Source: Deltaproteobacteria bacterium
Lineage (GTDB): Bacteria > Myxococcota_A > Polyangia > Polyangiales > JADJMO01
Length of the DNA: 57,252 bases
Reading direction: 5' to 3'
Assembly: GCA_025363655.1 (NCBI GenBank)
Contig: JANYDK010000020.1
Span: forward strand, 1-57,252
Shown piece by piece: positions 32,664 through 41,084 of this stretch. Made by a program: the position numbers and the translations under genes. The notes beneath the pieces are model-generated. The model was not told the origin of the DNA and did no database searches. It was given only the letters and a program-made list of their open reading frames with translations. Position 1 is the stretch's first letter; every line of letters starts with the position of its first letter.

Positions 32664-34886
32664 TCAGGCGGCGCCGCCCTCGAGCAACTCGAGGCGCGCC
32701 ACGCGTCGCAGCGCCGAGGCGATGGTCGCCAACATGCGCAGTCGGTTCTCACGAACGGCGAGATCGTCGGCCATGACGAAGACGCCGCGATCCTTGTCGA
32801 AGAAGGTGTCGATCGGCTCGGCCAACGCGGCCGCCGTCGCTTCGACCGCCTTGGCGTAGTCACCGCTCTCGGTCGCGCGCGCGATGACGCCACGTGCCTC
32901 GGCATACGCGACCCACAGCGCCTTCTCGGCCGGATGATCGAACTTCGCCGGATCGGGATCGGCGATGGCGACGTCTTTGGTGATCTTCGAGGCCCGCTTG
33001 AACGCGGTCGCCAGCTTGGCGAAGGCCGCGGTGCCACGCGCATCGCGAATCGCGCCGATGCGCGCGCGCAGATCGCCGAGATCGTCGAACGCGGTGCGAC
33101 CCCCAGTGGCGAGGTCGGCCTCGATGCAGGCCTCGACGACGTCACGCGGCGCCCGGAACGCACCGAGCGCAGCGACGGCGTTGCCTCCGAGATCGACCGT
33201 CTCGTCGAAGAGGCTCACGAGGCGCCCTTTCATGAAGGCGACGAGCTCGGGCTCGAGCTCCTGCCACCCCTTGGGCAGCGGCGTCGGCGACTCCATATAA
33301 GCTTGATATGCAAATTCGGCGATGCGCACGAGCGAGGGAAGGGCAGGCAGTCCGTCCTTCGCTGCCGCCGCGCCCCACATCGAGAAGCCGTTGACCGCGC
33401 GGACGAAGGCGCGGCGCATCGAGAACGGATCGGCCGCGCTGGTCGGCGCGAGGCCGACGGCGAAGCCACCGACGAGGTGATCGAACTTGTCGGCGAGACC
33501 GACGATGGCGCCTACCGCGGAGATCGAGTCGCGGAGCGCGTCGGGCTCGAACCAGTGCTGGAACATCGCGTGGTAGACGTCGACGTCGAAGGTGCCCTTC
33601 GGCTCGGTCGTCGCCTTGTAGACGTCGGCCCCGGCGTGTCCCTGCATCTCGGGAAATTCGCCGACCGTCAGCGACGCGAGGTCGGCCTTGCAGAGGCGCG
33701 CGGCGTCGGTCACCTGGCGGAGCAGGCGCACGTTCACGGCTTCGTCGGCGAGGTTGAGTCGCTCGACGATCAGCGTCGCCACGCGCTCGATGCGCTTCAT
33801 CTTGTCGGCGACCGAGCCGAGCTTGGCGTGGTAGCGGATGCCGCCGAGCTTCTGCGCGTAGGCGTCGAGCCCGACCTTGCGATCGCTGTCGACGAAGAAG
33901 CGAGCGTCGGCGAGCCGTGCGCGCAGCACTCGATCGTTGCCCTGACGGATGCGCGCCGGATCTTTCGCCGTGTTCACCACCGCGAGATATTTCGGCATCA
34001 GCGTCGCGTCGGGCGTCTCGACCGCGAAGTAGCGCTGGTGCGTGCGCATGACGTCGACGATGAGCTTGGCCGGGAGCGCGAGAAACGCCGAATCGAAGTT
34101 GCCGTCGATGACGAACGGCTCCTCGACGAGGCCGAGGTTCTCCTCGACGAGGAACGGATCGGCGACGAGCACGCCGCCGAGCTGCTTCGCGCGCTCTTCG
34201 AGCCTCTCGACCATCAGACGCCGTCGCGCGTCGAGATCGGCGTAGACATGCCGGTGCGAGAGCTGCTCGACGTAGCTCTGCGCGCCGCTCACGACGATGA
34301 TTTCAGGCGCGAGAAAACGATGTCCGAGCGACGCCCGACCCGCGCGCACGCCGGCGTACTCGACCGGAAGCTCGCTCTCGCCGAGCAGGGCGACCAGCCA
34401 GTGGATGGGCCGGCCGAAGGCGACGTCGCCGCTGGTTCCCCAGCGCATCGATTTGCGAAAAGGGATCTCCGCGATCGCCTCGGCGAGCATCTTCGGGAGC
34501 AGATCGCGCGACGGGCGGCCCGTCTCACGCCGCGTTCCACCGACGTATTTGCCCTTCGGGGTCTCGACGACGCGGAGCTCGCCGACCTCGATGCCGAGCT
34601 TCTTCGCGAACGCCTCGGCGCCCTTGGTCGGCTTGCCTTCTTTGTCGAAGGCGGCAGTCGCCGGCGGACCGGTGACCTCTTCTTCGACGTCGGGCTGCTT
34701 CTCACCGATACCTTCGACGACCAACGCGAGCCTTCGCGGCGTCCCGAAGGCGCGCGCGGCGCCGTGGGTGATTCGCTGCGCGTCGAGGCGCTTGGTGACG
34801 ATGCCGGGGAGCGCAGCAAGCGCGGCTGCGACGAACGACGAGGGGAGCTCCTCGCAGCCGATTTCGAGCAAGAGGTCGTTCGACAT
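32664..34886 (-). CDS. glyS: glycyl-tRNA synthetase beta subunit
   Basis: 740 residues, slightly longer than the usual 690-700. The opening LLLEIGCEELPSSFVAAAL and the blocks FGTPRRLALVVEG, RSMRWG (in FRKSMRWGTSGDVAFGRPIHWLV) and HQRYFAVE are family signatures. The beta subunit of bacterial heterotetrameric GlyRS binds tRNA-Gly; catalysis sits in the alpha subunit. No glyQ gene lies next to it here, so the alpha subunit must be encoded elsewhere. It is divergent from the small lipoprotein at 34994, with about 100 bases between them. Confidence 0.95.
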   Translation of the reverse strand: MSNDLLLEIGCEELPSSFVAAALAALPGIVTKRLDAQRITHGAARAFGTPRRLALVVEGIGEKQPDVEEEVTGPPATAAFDKEGKPTKGAEAFAKKLGIEVGELRVVETPKGKYVGGTRRETGRPSRDLLPKMLAEAIAEIPFRKSMRWGTSGDVAFGRPIHWLVALLGESELPVEYAGVRAGRASLGHRFLAPEIIVVSGAQSYVEQLSHRHVYADLDARRRLMVERLEERAKQLGGVLVADPFLVEENLGLVEEPFVIDGNFDSAFLALPAKLIVDVMRTHQRYFAVETPDATLMPKYLAVVNTAKDPARIRQGNDRVLRARLADARFFVDSDRKVGLDAYAQKLGGIRYHAKLGSVADKMKRIERVATLIVERLNLADEAVNVRLLRQVTDAARLCKADLASLTVGEFPEMQGHAGADVYKATTEPKGTFDVDVYHAMFQHWFEPDALRDSISAVGAIVGLADKFDHLVGGFAVGLAPTSAADPFSMRRAFVRAVNGFSMWGAAAAKDGLPALPSLVRIAEFAYQAYMESPTPLPKGWQELEPELVAFMKGRLVSLFDETVDLGGNAVAALGAFRAPRDVVEACIEADLATGGRTAFDDLGDLRARIGAIRDARGTAAFAKLATAFKRASKITKDVAIADPDPAKFDHPAEKALWVAYAEARGVIARATESGDYAKAVEATAAALAEPIDTFFDKDRGVFVMADDLAVRENRLRMLATIASALRRVARLELLEGGAA

Positions 34887-34981
34887 GACGCCGGTGGCTT
34901 AGGCGTGGTGCCCGCCGGAAGGAAGCCGCCGACGCTCGCGCCCGACTTTCTCCTCTGTTTCCCGGGTTCTCGGGCCGCTCG

Positions 34982-34987
34982 TATAGT
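34982..34987 (+). promoter_or_regulatory. -10 box of a probable leaderless promoter
   Basis: TATAGT ends 6 nt before the TTG start at 34994, so transcription would begin at or next to the start codon. No convincing -35 hexamer is seen. It is the clearest of about eight such boxes in the window. Confidence 0.5.
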
Positions 34988-34993
34988 GCGGCC

Positions 34994-35431
34994 TTGTCTC
35001 GGGTCGCGCACGCCCTCGCCCTCGCCCTCGCCCTCACCGCGTGCGAGAAGCCCTCGGGTACGCGCGCGATCGTGCTTCGTGGGGTGCCGCGGTGCCTTCG
35101 CGACGTCGCCTATGCCCGGCCGATCGTCATTCGTCTCGATCGCGATCGCGCCGTCTTCGAGGACCCGTACACGACGCAGCTGATGCTCGAAATGCCGCCG
35201 ACGCTCGACGCGGCGACGCTGACGATCGCTCGCCAGCGCATGCGCGCGACGCTGAGGGTCGGGGCCTGCGTGAAGACCTCGCTCGGCACCTGGGACTGCG
35301 CGGCGCCGACGTGGATCTCGACCACGACCCTCGCCCTCGATCAGCGCGACGTGCCCGTCGAGGTGACGCTGCCGAAGACAGTCGTCGAGTGCGCCGATGG
35401 CGCCAGCTCGACCCAGCAGAAGCAGCAGTAA
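34994..35431 (+). CDS. small lipoprotein of unknown function
   Basis: 145 residues starting at TTG. Short signal (HALALALALTAC, lipobox LTAC at residue 17), then a compact mature domain with Cys pairs that could form disulphides (C34, C93 and C103 region) and beta-rich text (RPIVIRLDRDRAVFED, TWISTTTLALDQRDVPVEVTLPKT). I recognise no family. It has no ribosome-binding site, but a TATAGT box lies 6 nt ahead, fitting leaderless expression. It is divergent from glyS. The tail ends in a Gln-rich stretch. Confidence 0.6.
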   Translation: MSRVAHALALALALTACEKPSGTRAIVLRGVPRCLRDVAYARPIVIRLDRDRAVFEDPYTTQLMLEMPPTLDAATLTIARQRMRATLRVGACVKTSLGTWDCAAPTWISTTTLALDQRDVPVEVTLPKTVVECADGASSTQQKQQ

Positions 35432-35477
35432 GTCTCGACACTTCCGGACAAAGCGTCGGGTCGGGAGAAAATTGTCC

Positions 35478-35506
35478 TTGCAGGGTCATGTGCCGAGGGG
35501 TAAGAG
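35478..35506 (+). promoter_or_regulatory. candidate sigma-70-type promoter
   Basis: TTGCAG (35478-35483), 17-base spacer and TAAGAG (35501-35506), ahead of the lipoprotein gene at 35548. Spacing is ideal, the -10 is weak. A 6-bp inverted repeat GGACAA/TTGTCC (35446-35477) lies just upstream. Confidence 0.4.
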
Positions 35507-35547
35507 GCGCGCCTACATCAACCCACTCTCCTCGGGGGAAGACCGCC

Positions 35548-36309
35548 ATGCGTACCATCCAACTCGCCGCTGCACTCACACTCTCTGCTCTCGCCGCCCT
35601 CGCCGGTTGCGCAGCGCAGACCAACCACGTCGCCGACGCGGAAGAGACCGACGAGCAGGGCAACGCGATCTCCCTCAACGCCGATCAGCTCGTCGCCGGA
35701 TGGAACCTGCAAGCGGGGAGCAAGACGCTCGGCTTCGGTCACCTCGCCCTCAAGTCCGACGGCACCTACTTCACCGAGACCGTCGTCACCTGCATCAAGT
35801 ATCCGTGTCCGAGCCTCCGCGAAGAGGGCACGTGGCACTCGACGAGCTTCGACAAGAAGCTCGAGGGCTCGCTCAGCCTCCACCCGACGGGTCACGCCTC
35901 GCGCAAGTACACCGTGTCGCTCGCGTCGGACGGCTCGGGCATGAAGCTCGGTCGCTCGAGCGTCATCGCCTACTTCGACAAGGTGCTCAACTACTGCGAC
36001 GACAGCAGCGATTGCCCGGGCCAGAAGATCTACGCTCTCGGCCTGCTCTGCCGCGTCGGCCAGTCGTACCACACGGTCTGCGACCCCTCGGCGCACATGT
36101 GCCAAGCGAAGTGCATGGACAGCGCGCCCTGCCAGGTCAGCGGCTGCGGCGTCTACTGCGGCACCGACACCAAGGTCTGCAACAAGCTCCTCACCAAGGG
36201 CACCGCGCAGTGCTACGCCGACGTCGGTCACTGCGGTCGCGACGTCGCCGGCAAGTGCGGTTGGCTCGATCAAGAGCGCATCGACGCCTGCCTCGTCTCG
36301 GTGCACTGA
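35548..36309 (+). CDS. Cys-rich lipoprotein of unknown function
   Basis: 253 residues from ATG with a GGGGGAAG ribosome-binding site. The lipobox LAGC sits near residue 21. A lipocalin-like or META-like beta section follows (about residues 45-150: VAGWNLQAGSKTLGFGHLALKSDGTYFTETV). The last 100 residues hold about 16 cysteines with CDDSSDC, CQAKC, CGVYCG and CGWLD spacings, likely disulphide-bonded. Proteins with this layout are common in myxobacteria and I cannot name a function. It is alone between the small lipoprotein and prfC, all on the plus strand. Confidence 0.7.
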   Translation: MRTIQLAAALTLSALAALAGCAAQTNHVADAEETDEQGNAISLNADQLVAGWNLQAGSKTLGFGHLALKSDGTYFTETVVTCIKYPCPSLREEGTWHSTSFDKKLEGSLSLHPTGHASRKYTVSLASDGSGMKLGRSSVIAYFDKVLNYCDDSSDCPGQKIYALGLLCRVGQSYHTVCDPSAHMCQAKCMDSAPCQVSGCGVYCGTDTKVCNKLLTKGTAQCYADVGHCGRDVAGKCGWLDQERIDACLVSVH

Positions 36310-36426
36310 TTCGTTCGTTTCGTAGCTGACGCGTGAGTCCGCTCGGCCCGCGAGGTCGAGCGGATTCCTTCTTTTGTTCTCTCGTGTTTGCGACCCTCGC
36401 CCTCTCTGCTAACCCATGCGCCCCCC

Positions 36427-38076
36427 ATGAGCGATTCGCTCGGAAATTCCCCGCTCGCGCAAGAGATTCGCCGTCGCAAGACGTTCGCGATCATCTCGCA
36501 CCCCGACGCGGGCAAGACGACGCTCACCGAGAAGCTGCTCCTCTACGGCGGAGCGATTCAGCTCGCCGGTGCCGTGAAGGCGAAGCGCGGTCGCGCCGCG
36601 GCGGTCTCCGACTGGATGGAGATGGAGCGCGAGCGCGGCATCAGCATCACCTCGAGCGTCCTTCAGTTTCCCTACAAGGGCCTGAAGATGAACTTGCTCG
36701 ACACGCCCGGTCACGCCGACTTCAGCGAAGACACCTACCGCACGCTGCACGCCGCCGATGGCGCGGTGATGCTCCTCGACTGCGCGAAGGGCGTCGAAGC
36801 GCAGACGAAGAAGCTCTTTCGCGTCTGCAAGCAGCGGGCGATGCCCATCTTCACCTTCGTCAACAAGATGGACCGCCCCGGTCGCGAGCCGTTCGATCTC
36901 GTCGGTGAGGTCGAGCACGTGCTCGGCATCGGGGTCTATCCGATCACCTGGCCCATCTACCGCGGCGCCACCTTCCGCGGCGTCTATCACCGCACGTTGA
37001 AGAAGGTCTTCCTCTTCGACGCACAGCGCGCGGGCTCGAGCGCGGCCAGCGGCGCGGCCATCGCCGAGGTGGTCGTCACCGGCATCGAAGATCCGCGCCT
37101 CAAAGACGAGCTCGACGACGAGGGTTATCGGCTCCTCCGCGAAGAGGCCGAGCTCCTCGAATCGGCCGGCGACGACTTCGATCACGCCAAATTCGAGGCT
37201 GGCGAGCTCTCTCCGATGTTCTTCGGTAGTGCCATGAACAACTTCGGGCTCGAGCCGTTCCTCGAGTCGTTCATCGAGCTGATGCCGCCGCCGCCGCCGC
37301 GCGTGAGCAGCCGCGGCCCCATCCCGCCGACCGACGAAGAGTTCTCGGCCTTCGTCTTCAAGATCCAAGCGAACATGGACAAGGCGCACCGCGATCGCGT
37401 CGCCTTCCTCCGCGTCTGCTCCGGCAAGTTCGAGCGCGGCATGAAGGTGCTGCACGTGCGCACCGGCAAAGAGCTGCGGCTCGCCAACCCGACGGCCTTC
37501 ATGGCGCAAGAGCGCACCATCGTCGAAGAGGGCTTCGCCGGCGACGTCATGGGCGTCTACGATCCCGGCGTCTTCGAAATCGGCGACACGCTCACCGGCG
37601 GCGCGCAGTTCCGCTTCGAAGAGATCCCCTCGTTCGCGCCCGAGCATTTCGCGCGCGTCGTGATGGCCGATCCGATGCGACGAAAGCAGCTGAAAAAGGG
37701 CCTCGAACAGCTGGCGCAGGAGGGCACCATCCAGCTCTATCGCCCGCCGGCGGGTCGTGAGGGCGATGCCATCCTCGGCGCCGTCGGGCGGCTGCAGCTC
37801 GAGGTCGTGAAGCATCGCCTGAAGGGCGAGTACGACGCCGACGTGCGGCTCGAGACGATGCAGTGCGAGTACGCGCGTTGGGTCTCGCGCGACGACGGCA
37901 CCGACATCGATCTGCTCGCCTTCGATCGGCAGCGCGTCGGCATTCCTTGCGTCGACGTCCGCGGTCGCGCGGTCGTGCTCTTCGCTGGTGACTGGCAGCT
38001 CAACAGCGCCAAGCGCGAGTTCCCGGGCGTCTCCTATGCCGAGACGGCGCGCGGGGTCGTGGCCACGCAGGCGTAG
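36427..38076 (+). CDS. prfC: peptide chain release factor 3
   Basis: 549 residues. GTPase motifs are SHPDAGKTTLTEKLL (P loop, about residue 26), a G2/switch region with RGISITSS, DTPGHADF (G3) and NKMDRPG (G4). RF3-specific traits are the KAKRGRAAAVSDWM segment and the C-terminal domains (FVFKIQANMDKAHRDRVAF, LPEHFARV-like). RF3 recycles RF1/RF2 from the ribosome after termination. Length is slightly above the usual 530 because of a short N-terminal lead. The ATG at 36427 is chosen over a longer in-frame start because SLGNSPLAQEIRRRKTFAIISHPD starts the homology there. Confidence 0.95.
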   Translation: MSDSLGNSPLAQEIRRRKTFAIISHPDAGKTTLTEKLLLYGGAIQLAGAVKAKRGRAAAVSDWMEMERERGISITSSVLQFPYKGLKMNLLDTPGHADFSEDTYRTLHAADGAVMLLDCAKGVEAQTKKLFRVCKQRAMPIFTFVNKMDRPGREPFDLVGEVEHVLGIGVYPITWPIYRGATFRGVYHRTLKKVFLFDAQRAGSSAASGAAIAEVVVTGIEDPRLKDELDDEGYRLLREEAELLESAGDDFDHAKFEAGELSPMFFGSAMNNFGLEPFLESFIELMPPPPPRVSSRGPIPPTDEEFSAFVFKIQANMDKAHRDRVAFLRVCSGKFERGMKVLHVRTGKELRLANPTAFMAQERTIVEEGFAGDVMGVYDPGVFEIGDTLTGGAQFRFEEIPSFAPEHFARVVMADPMRRKQLKKGLEQLAQEGTIQLYRPPAGREGDAILGAVGRLQLEVVKHRLKGEYDADVRLETMQCEYARWVSRDDGTDIDLLAFDRQRVGIPCVDVRGRAVVLFAGDWQLNSAKREFPGVSYAETARGVVATQA

Positions 38077-38095
38077 TCGAAGCGGAGGCGCGCTC

Positions 38096-38632
38096 ATGTC
38101 CGAGTCCTTCACGGTCAGCGGCACCCTGACGGTCCGCACCTTCGCAAAGGGCCTGTTTTCAGCCCTCGCGCACGATCTCGAGCTGCGCGCGACGTCGCTC
38201 TCCGGGACGGCCACTCGCACGGGAGAAGCCTGGAGCGCGACCCTCGAGTTGAAGGTCGAGGGCCTCCGCGTCGCCGGCGTGCTTCGGCGCGGCAAGCTTC
38301 ACCAAGACGTCCTCTCGGCGGGCGATCGCGCCGACATCGAACGAAAGATTCGCGAAGACGTCTTCGCGCCGGCGACCGTGATCCGGGCGATCGTCGAGGG
38401 AACGAAGGACTCGCCCAAGGTGCGCTTCGAGTTCACCTCCGGCCGCTCCGGCAACACCAGTCCGCGCTGCCGTGTTCGTTTCGAGAGTGACACCAGCGTG
38501 CACGTCTCGACCGTCGTCTCGATGAAGTCGCTCGGGCTCACCGAGGTGAAGGGTCCGCTCGGCGCCTTCTCGCTCAAGGACGAGGTCGAGGTCGAAGTCG
38601 ACGTCGTCCTTGCACCCTCCGCCGCTGGCTGA
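38096..38632 (+). CDS. YceI-like periplasmic/lipid-binding domain protein
   Basis: 178 residues without a signal peptide. The layout resembles YceI-family proteins: GLFSALAHDLEL (their F-x-HxVxHLxxS-type opening), alternating beta strands, and a closing LGAFSLKDEVEVEVDVVL. YceI proteins form a lipocalin-like barrel that binds polyprenyl lipids. Lacking a signal, this copy may be cytoplasmic. It has a good GGAGG site and starts 19 bases after the prfC stop. The assignment rests on the HDLEL block and final strands, so it is moderate. Confidence 0.6.
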   Translation: MSESFTVSGTLTVRTFAKGLFSALAHDLELRATSLSGTATRTGEAWSATLELKVEGLRVAGVLRRGKLHQDVLSAGDRADIERKIREDVFAPATVIRAIVEGTKDSPKVRFEFTSGRSGNTSPRCRVRFESDTSVHVSTVVSMKSLGLTEVKGPLGAFSLKDEVEVEVDVVLAPSAAG

Positions 38633-38707
38633 ATCCCCGCAGGGTCGTCCATTTCGCCCCAGCGAAATCCGCTGGACACGCGGCCCATCTCCGTCGACCC
38701 TCCCGCC

Positions 38708-39472
38708 ATGGCCAAGTCGAGCGACGTAGCGTTGGCGATGGTCGCGCTCCCGGAAGCGCGTATCGCCGAAGCGTCGCGCATCGTCGAGGCGCTCCGCGCG
38801 ATCTGGCCCGAGTGTCCGCCGGTGCAAGACGTGAGCAAGGCGAAGGGAGGCCTCGTCGCACTCAAGCTCGAGGGTGCCGACGCCTTCGTCACCGTCGTCG
38901 ACGCGCCCCTCTCGTGGACCGAGCTCGCCTCCGCGTGTGGCACGGCGCGCGAGTGGCCCGAGGCGACCGAGTCGATGCGCGCGCACGCCGCCCACGCGAT
39001 GGTGACGGTGATCGCCCCGGAAAAAAGCCCGATCGTCGTCCGTCTCCTCCTCACGCGCCTCACCGCCGCGGTCACCACCTCGTCCGAGGCGGTCGGCATC
39101 TATTGGTCGGAAGGCGCGCTCGTGCACTCGCCGCGTCACTTCGTCGACATCGCCACCGAGGCCAACGAACGCGTGCCCCCGATGGAGCTGTGGGTCGACG
39201 TGCGCGTCGTCCCCGACGAAGACGGAACGCACTCGCTCTTCACCACCGGCCTCGCCTCGCTCGGTCACAAAGAGATCGAAGTGAAGCGCTCGAAGCGCCC
39301 CGCCGAAGAGGTCTCCGGCCTCGCCTACTCGCTCGCCACGTATTTGCTCGCCAACGGCCCCATCGTCGGCAACGGCAGCACCTTCGGTCGCTCCTCGAAC
39401 GAGCGCTACAAGGTCACCTTCACCAAGTCGATGCACCCCCGCGGCGGCGAAGTGATGCGTCTCGAAATTTAG
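38708..39472 (+). CDS. DUF4261-family protein
   Basis: 254 residues, soluble. The blocks GIYWSEGALVHSPRHFVDIA, PPMELWVDVRVVPDEDG and SLFTTGLASLGHKEIEVKRS match what I recall of DUF4261, a family of unknown role often linked to polymorphic toxin or Ser/Thr-kinase-rich genomes. The terminal LLANGPIVGNGSTFG also fits. No active-site residues can be named. Ordinary codon use; it stands between the YceI-like gene and the convergent DUF362 gene. Confidence 0.6.
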   Translation: MAKSSDVALAMVALPEARIAEASRIVEALRAIWPECPPVQDVSKAKGGLVALKLEGADAFVTVVDAPLSWTELASACGTAREWPEATESMRAHAAHAMVTVIAPEKSPIVVRLLLTRLTAAVTTSSEAVGIYWSEGALVHSPRHFVDIATEANERVPPMELWVDVRVVPDEDGTHSLFTTGLASLGHKEIEVKRSKRPAEEVSGLAYSLATYLLANGPIVGNGSTFGRSSNERYKVTFTKSMHPRGGEVMRLEI

Positions 39473-39508
39473 TCTCAGTTCGCCAAAGGTTGTCGGTCGC
39501 CGGACTAC

Positions 39509-41059
39509 TCACTCCTCTTCGGCGACGCCGCCGCCGCCATTCAGGTAGCGCGCGGTCTCTTCGTGGAGCTCTGGCGCGCCCGCTCCTCGAGCCGCCGGGC
39601 CCCGCTTTTGATAGGGAATTCCGCGTAGCCGCTGCGTCGCCGTCTTCGCGCGCCACTCGAGATACGCCTTGTTGAAGCCGACGATGCTCTTGCCGTCGAA
39701 GTACGGATTCTTCAATCCCCCGAGGGTGACGAGCGCCAGCACCTGTTCGGCGACGCTGACCGGACAGCCTTCGAGACGGACGTGACTCTTGTTGCGCGCG
39801 GCCGCCAGCTTGGCGGTGGTGGTGACCATCTTCGAGTAGATGTCGTCGTGCTTGGCGTGGTGCGGATCTTTCGTCGAGCGCGCTTGGTACTTGCTCTTGA
39901 TCTGCACGAGCTCGCCGCCGAGGTTGCCCTTCCACTCCGCACAGTCGCCGATGAAGACGACCTTCTCTCCCGGCTTGGCGTCGATGGGCCCTTCGTAGTT
40001 GCCGAAGACGACGTGCAACCTCGGCATCTTGGCGTCGCACTCTTTGTCGAAGAGGCGTAAAATCTCGATCGCTTCTTCGATCGCTCCCGGACAGCCGCCC
40101 CAGCAGTAGTCGGTCTTCTCGCCCTCGGGCGGCGGACCGGCGTAGGCGGTGATGGCGGTGCCCTCGAAGTATTTCTCGACGCGGACGAGGCCGACCTGGA
40201 AGCCCTGCGCGCGCTTGCGAGCGTCGGCGAAGGTGACGTCGCCGCTGATTTCGATGTGCGAGAGATCGATGGGCCCGAAGCCGCGCTCGCTCGCGAGGCG
40301 GATGTGCTCGACGTCTTTCGGATCGAGCCCGATGATCGCGCTGCACACGGCGTCGAACGCCGGTTGGTTGTTGCCCATGATGACGAGCTTGAGCCCGAAG
40401 GGAATGGGCGTGAGCATCCGCCCTTCGCCGGCGATGATCGCGTCGATGGCGATGAACTGTGGCTGCACGATGTACTGGAGATCGGCGACCTTCTCGTTGA
40501 GGCGATGATCGTGATCGATGAGGCGATGACGATCGTCCTGAATTCCGATGTAGTTCTTCATCGCGAAGGTGACCGTGGTCCACGGGTGCGATTTGAACTT
40601 CGGGCAGTTGACGAAGAAGTCGGCGCTCGCCACCGGCTCGGGCGTGAAGAGATAGTCGCGGAGCCGATCTTTGTGGGTGAGCGAGATCTCGACCTGCGGC
40701 TCTTCTTCGAAGCAGTACCGTTTGACGTCGAGCCGCGCGAGCATCGGGTTGTAGCCGGCGCCTTCGAACGCGAACCGAGTCGGCACGGTGATGCCACAGC
40801 GCTCGCCGACCGCCAGCTCGCGCATGCCACCGTCGCGATCGCGGAGCGCGAGGAGCACGCCCTCCATGAACTCGACGCGCGTGTGTGCGTGCTCGAAGAG
40901 CTCTCCCGAGGCGACGACGTTGGGCTTCACCAGCGTGCGCCCGCTCGGCCGCAACTCGAGCTCCTCCAGGCCTTCGCGGATGATCTTGCGAATGGCCTGG
41001 ACGTCGTAGCTCTCGCAGTGGCGAATGATGACTTTGGGGCGCGCGGCGTTCGGATCCAT
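39509..41059 (-). CDS. DUF362-family protein
   Basis: 516 residues. The DUF362 core shows LVKPNVVASGE, a Cys in VNCPKFKSHPWTTVTFAMKNYIG, and DAIIAGEGRMLTPIPFG. Further Cys appear in WGGCPG and GDCAEWKG, but there is no 4Fe-4S ferredoxin CxxCxxCxxxC cluster, unlike many family members. The function of DUF362 is unknown; roles in iron-sulfur or redox metabolism have been guessed. The start has GGAGG 3 nt ahead and a TAGGCT box 8 nt ahead. It is followed, tail-on, by nothing in common with the upstream M13 peptidase except strand. Confidence 0.72.
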   Translation of the reverse strand: MDPNAARPKVIIRHCESYDVQAIRKIIREGLEELELRPSGRTLVKPNVVASGELFEHAHTRVEFMEGVLLALRDRDGGMRELAVGERCGITVPTRFAFEGAGYNPMLARLDVKRYCFEEEPQVEISLTHKDRLRDYLFTPEPVASADFFVNCPKFKSHPWTTVTFAMKNYIGIQDDRHRLIDHDHRLNEKVADLQYIVQPQFIAIDAIIAGEGRMLTPIPFGLKLVIMGNNQPAFDAVCSAIIGLDPKDVEHIRLASERGFGPIDLSHIEISGDVTFADARKRAQGFQVGLVRVEKYFEGTAITAYAGPPPEGEKTDYCWGGCPGAIEEAIEILRLFDKECDAKMPRLHVVFGNYEGPIDAKPGEKVVFIGDCAEWKGNLGGELVQIKSKYQARSTKDPHHAKHDDIYSKMVTTTAKLAAARNKSHVRLEGCPVSVAEQVLALVTLGGLKNPYFDGKSIVGFNKAYLEWRAKTATQRLRGIPYQKRGPAARGAGAPELHEETARYLNGGGGVAEEE

Positions 41060-41084
41060 CGCCTCCGAGCCTAGCGCAGCGTCA

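Noticed and set aside
35446-35477. Inverted repeat GGACAA/TTGTCC as a terminator
   Set aside because: The half-sites are 20 bases apart, too short a stem for the loop, and no T-run follows; perhaps an operator.
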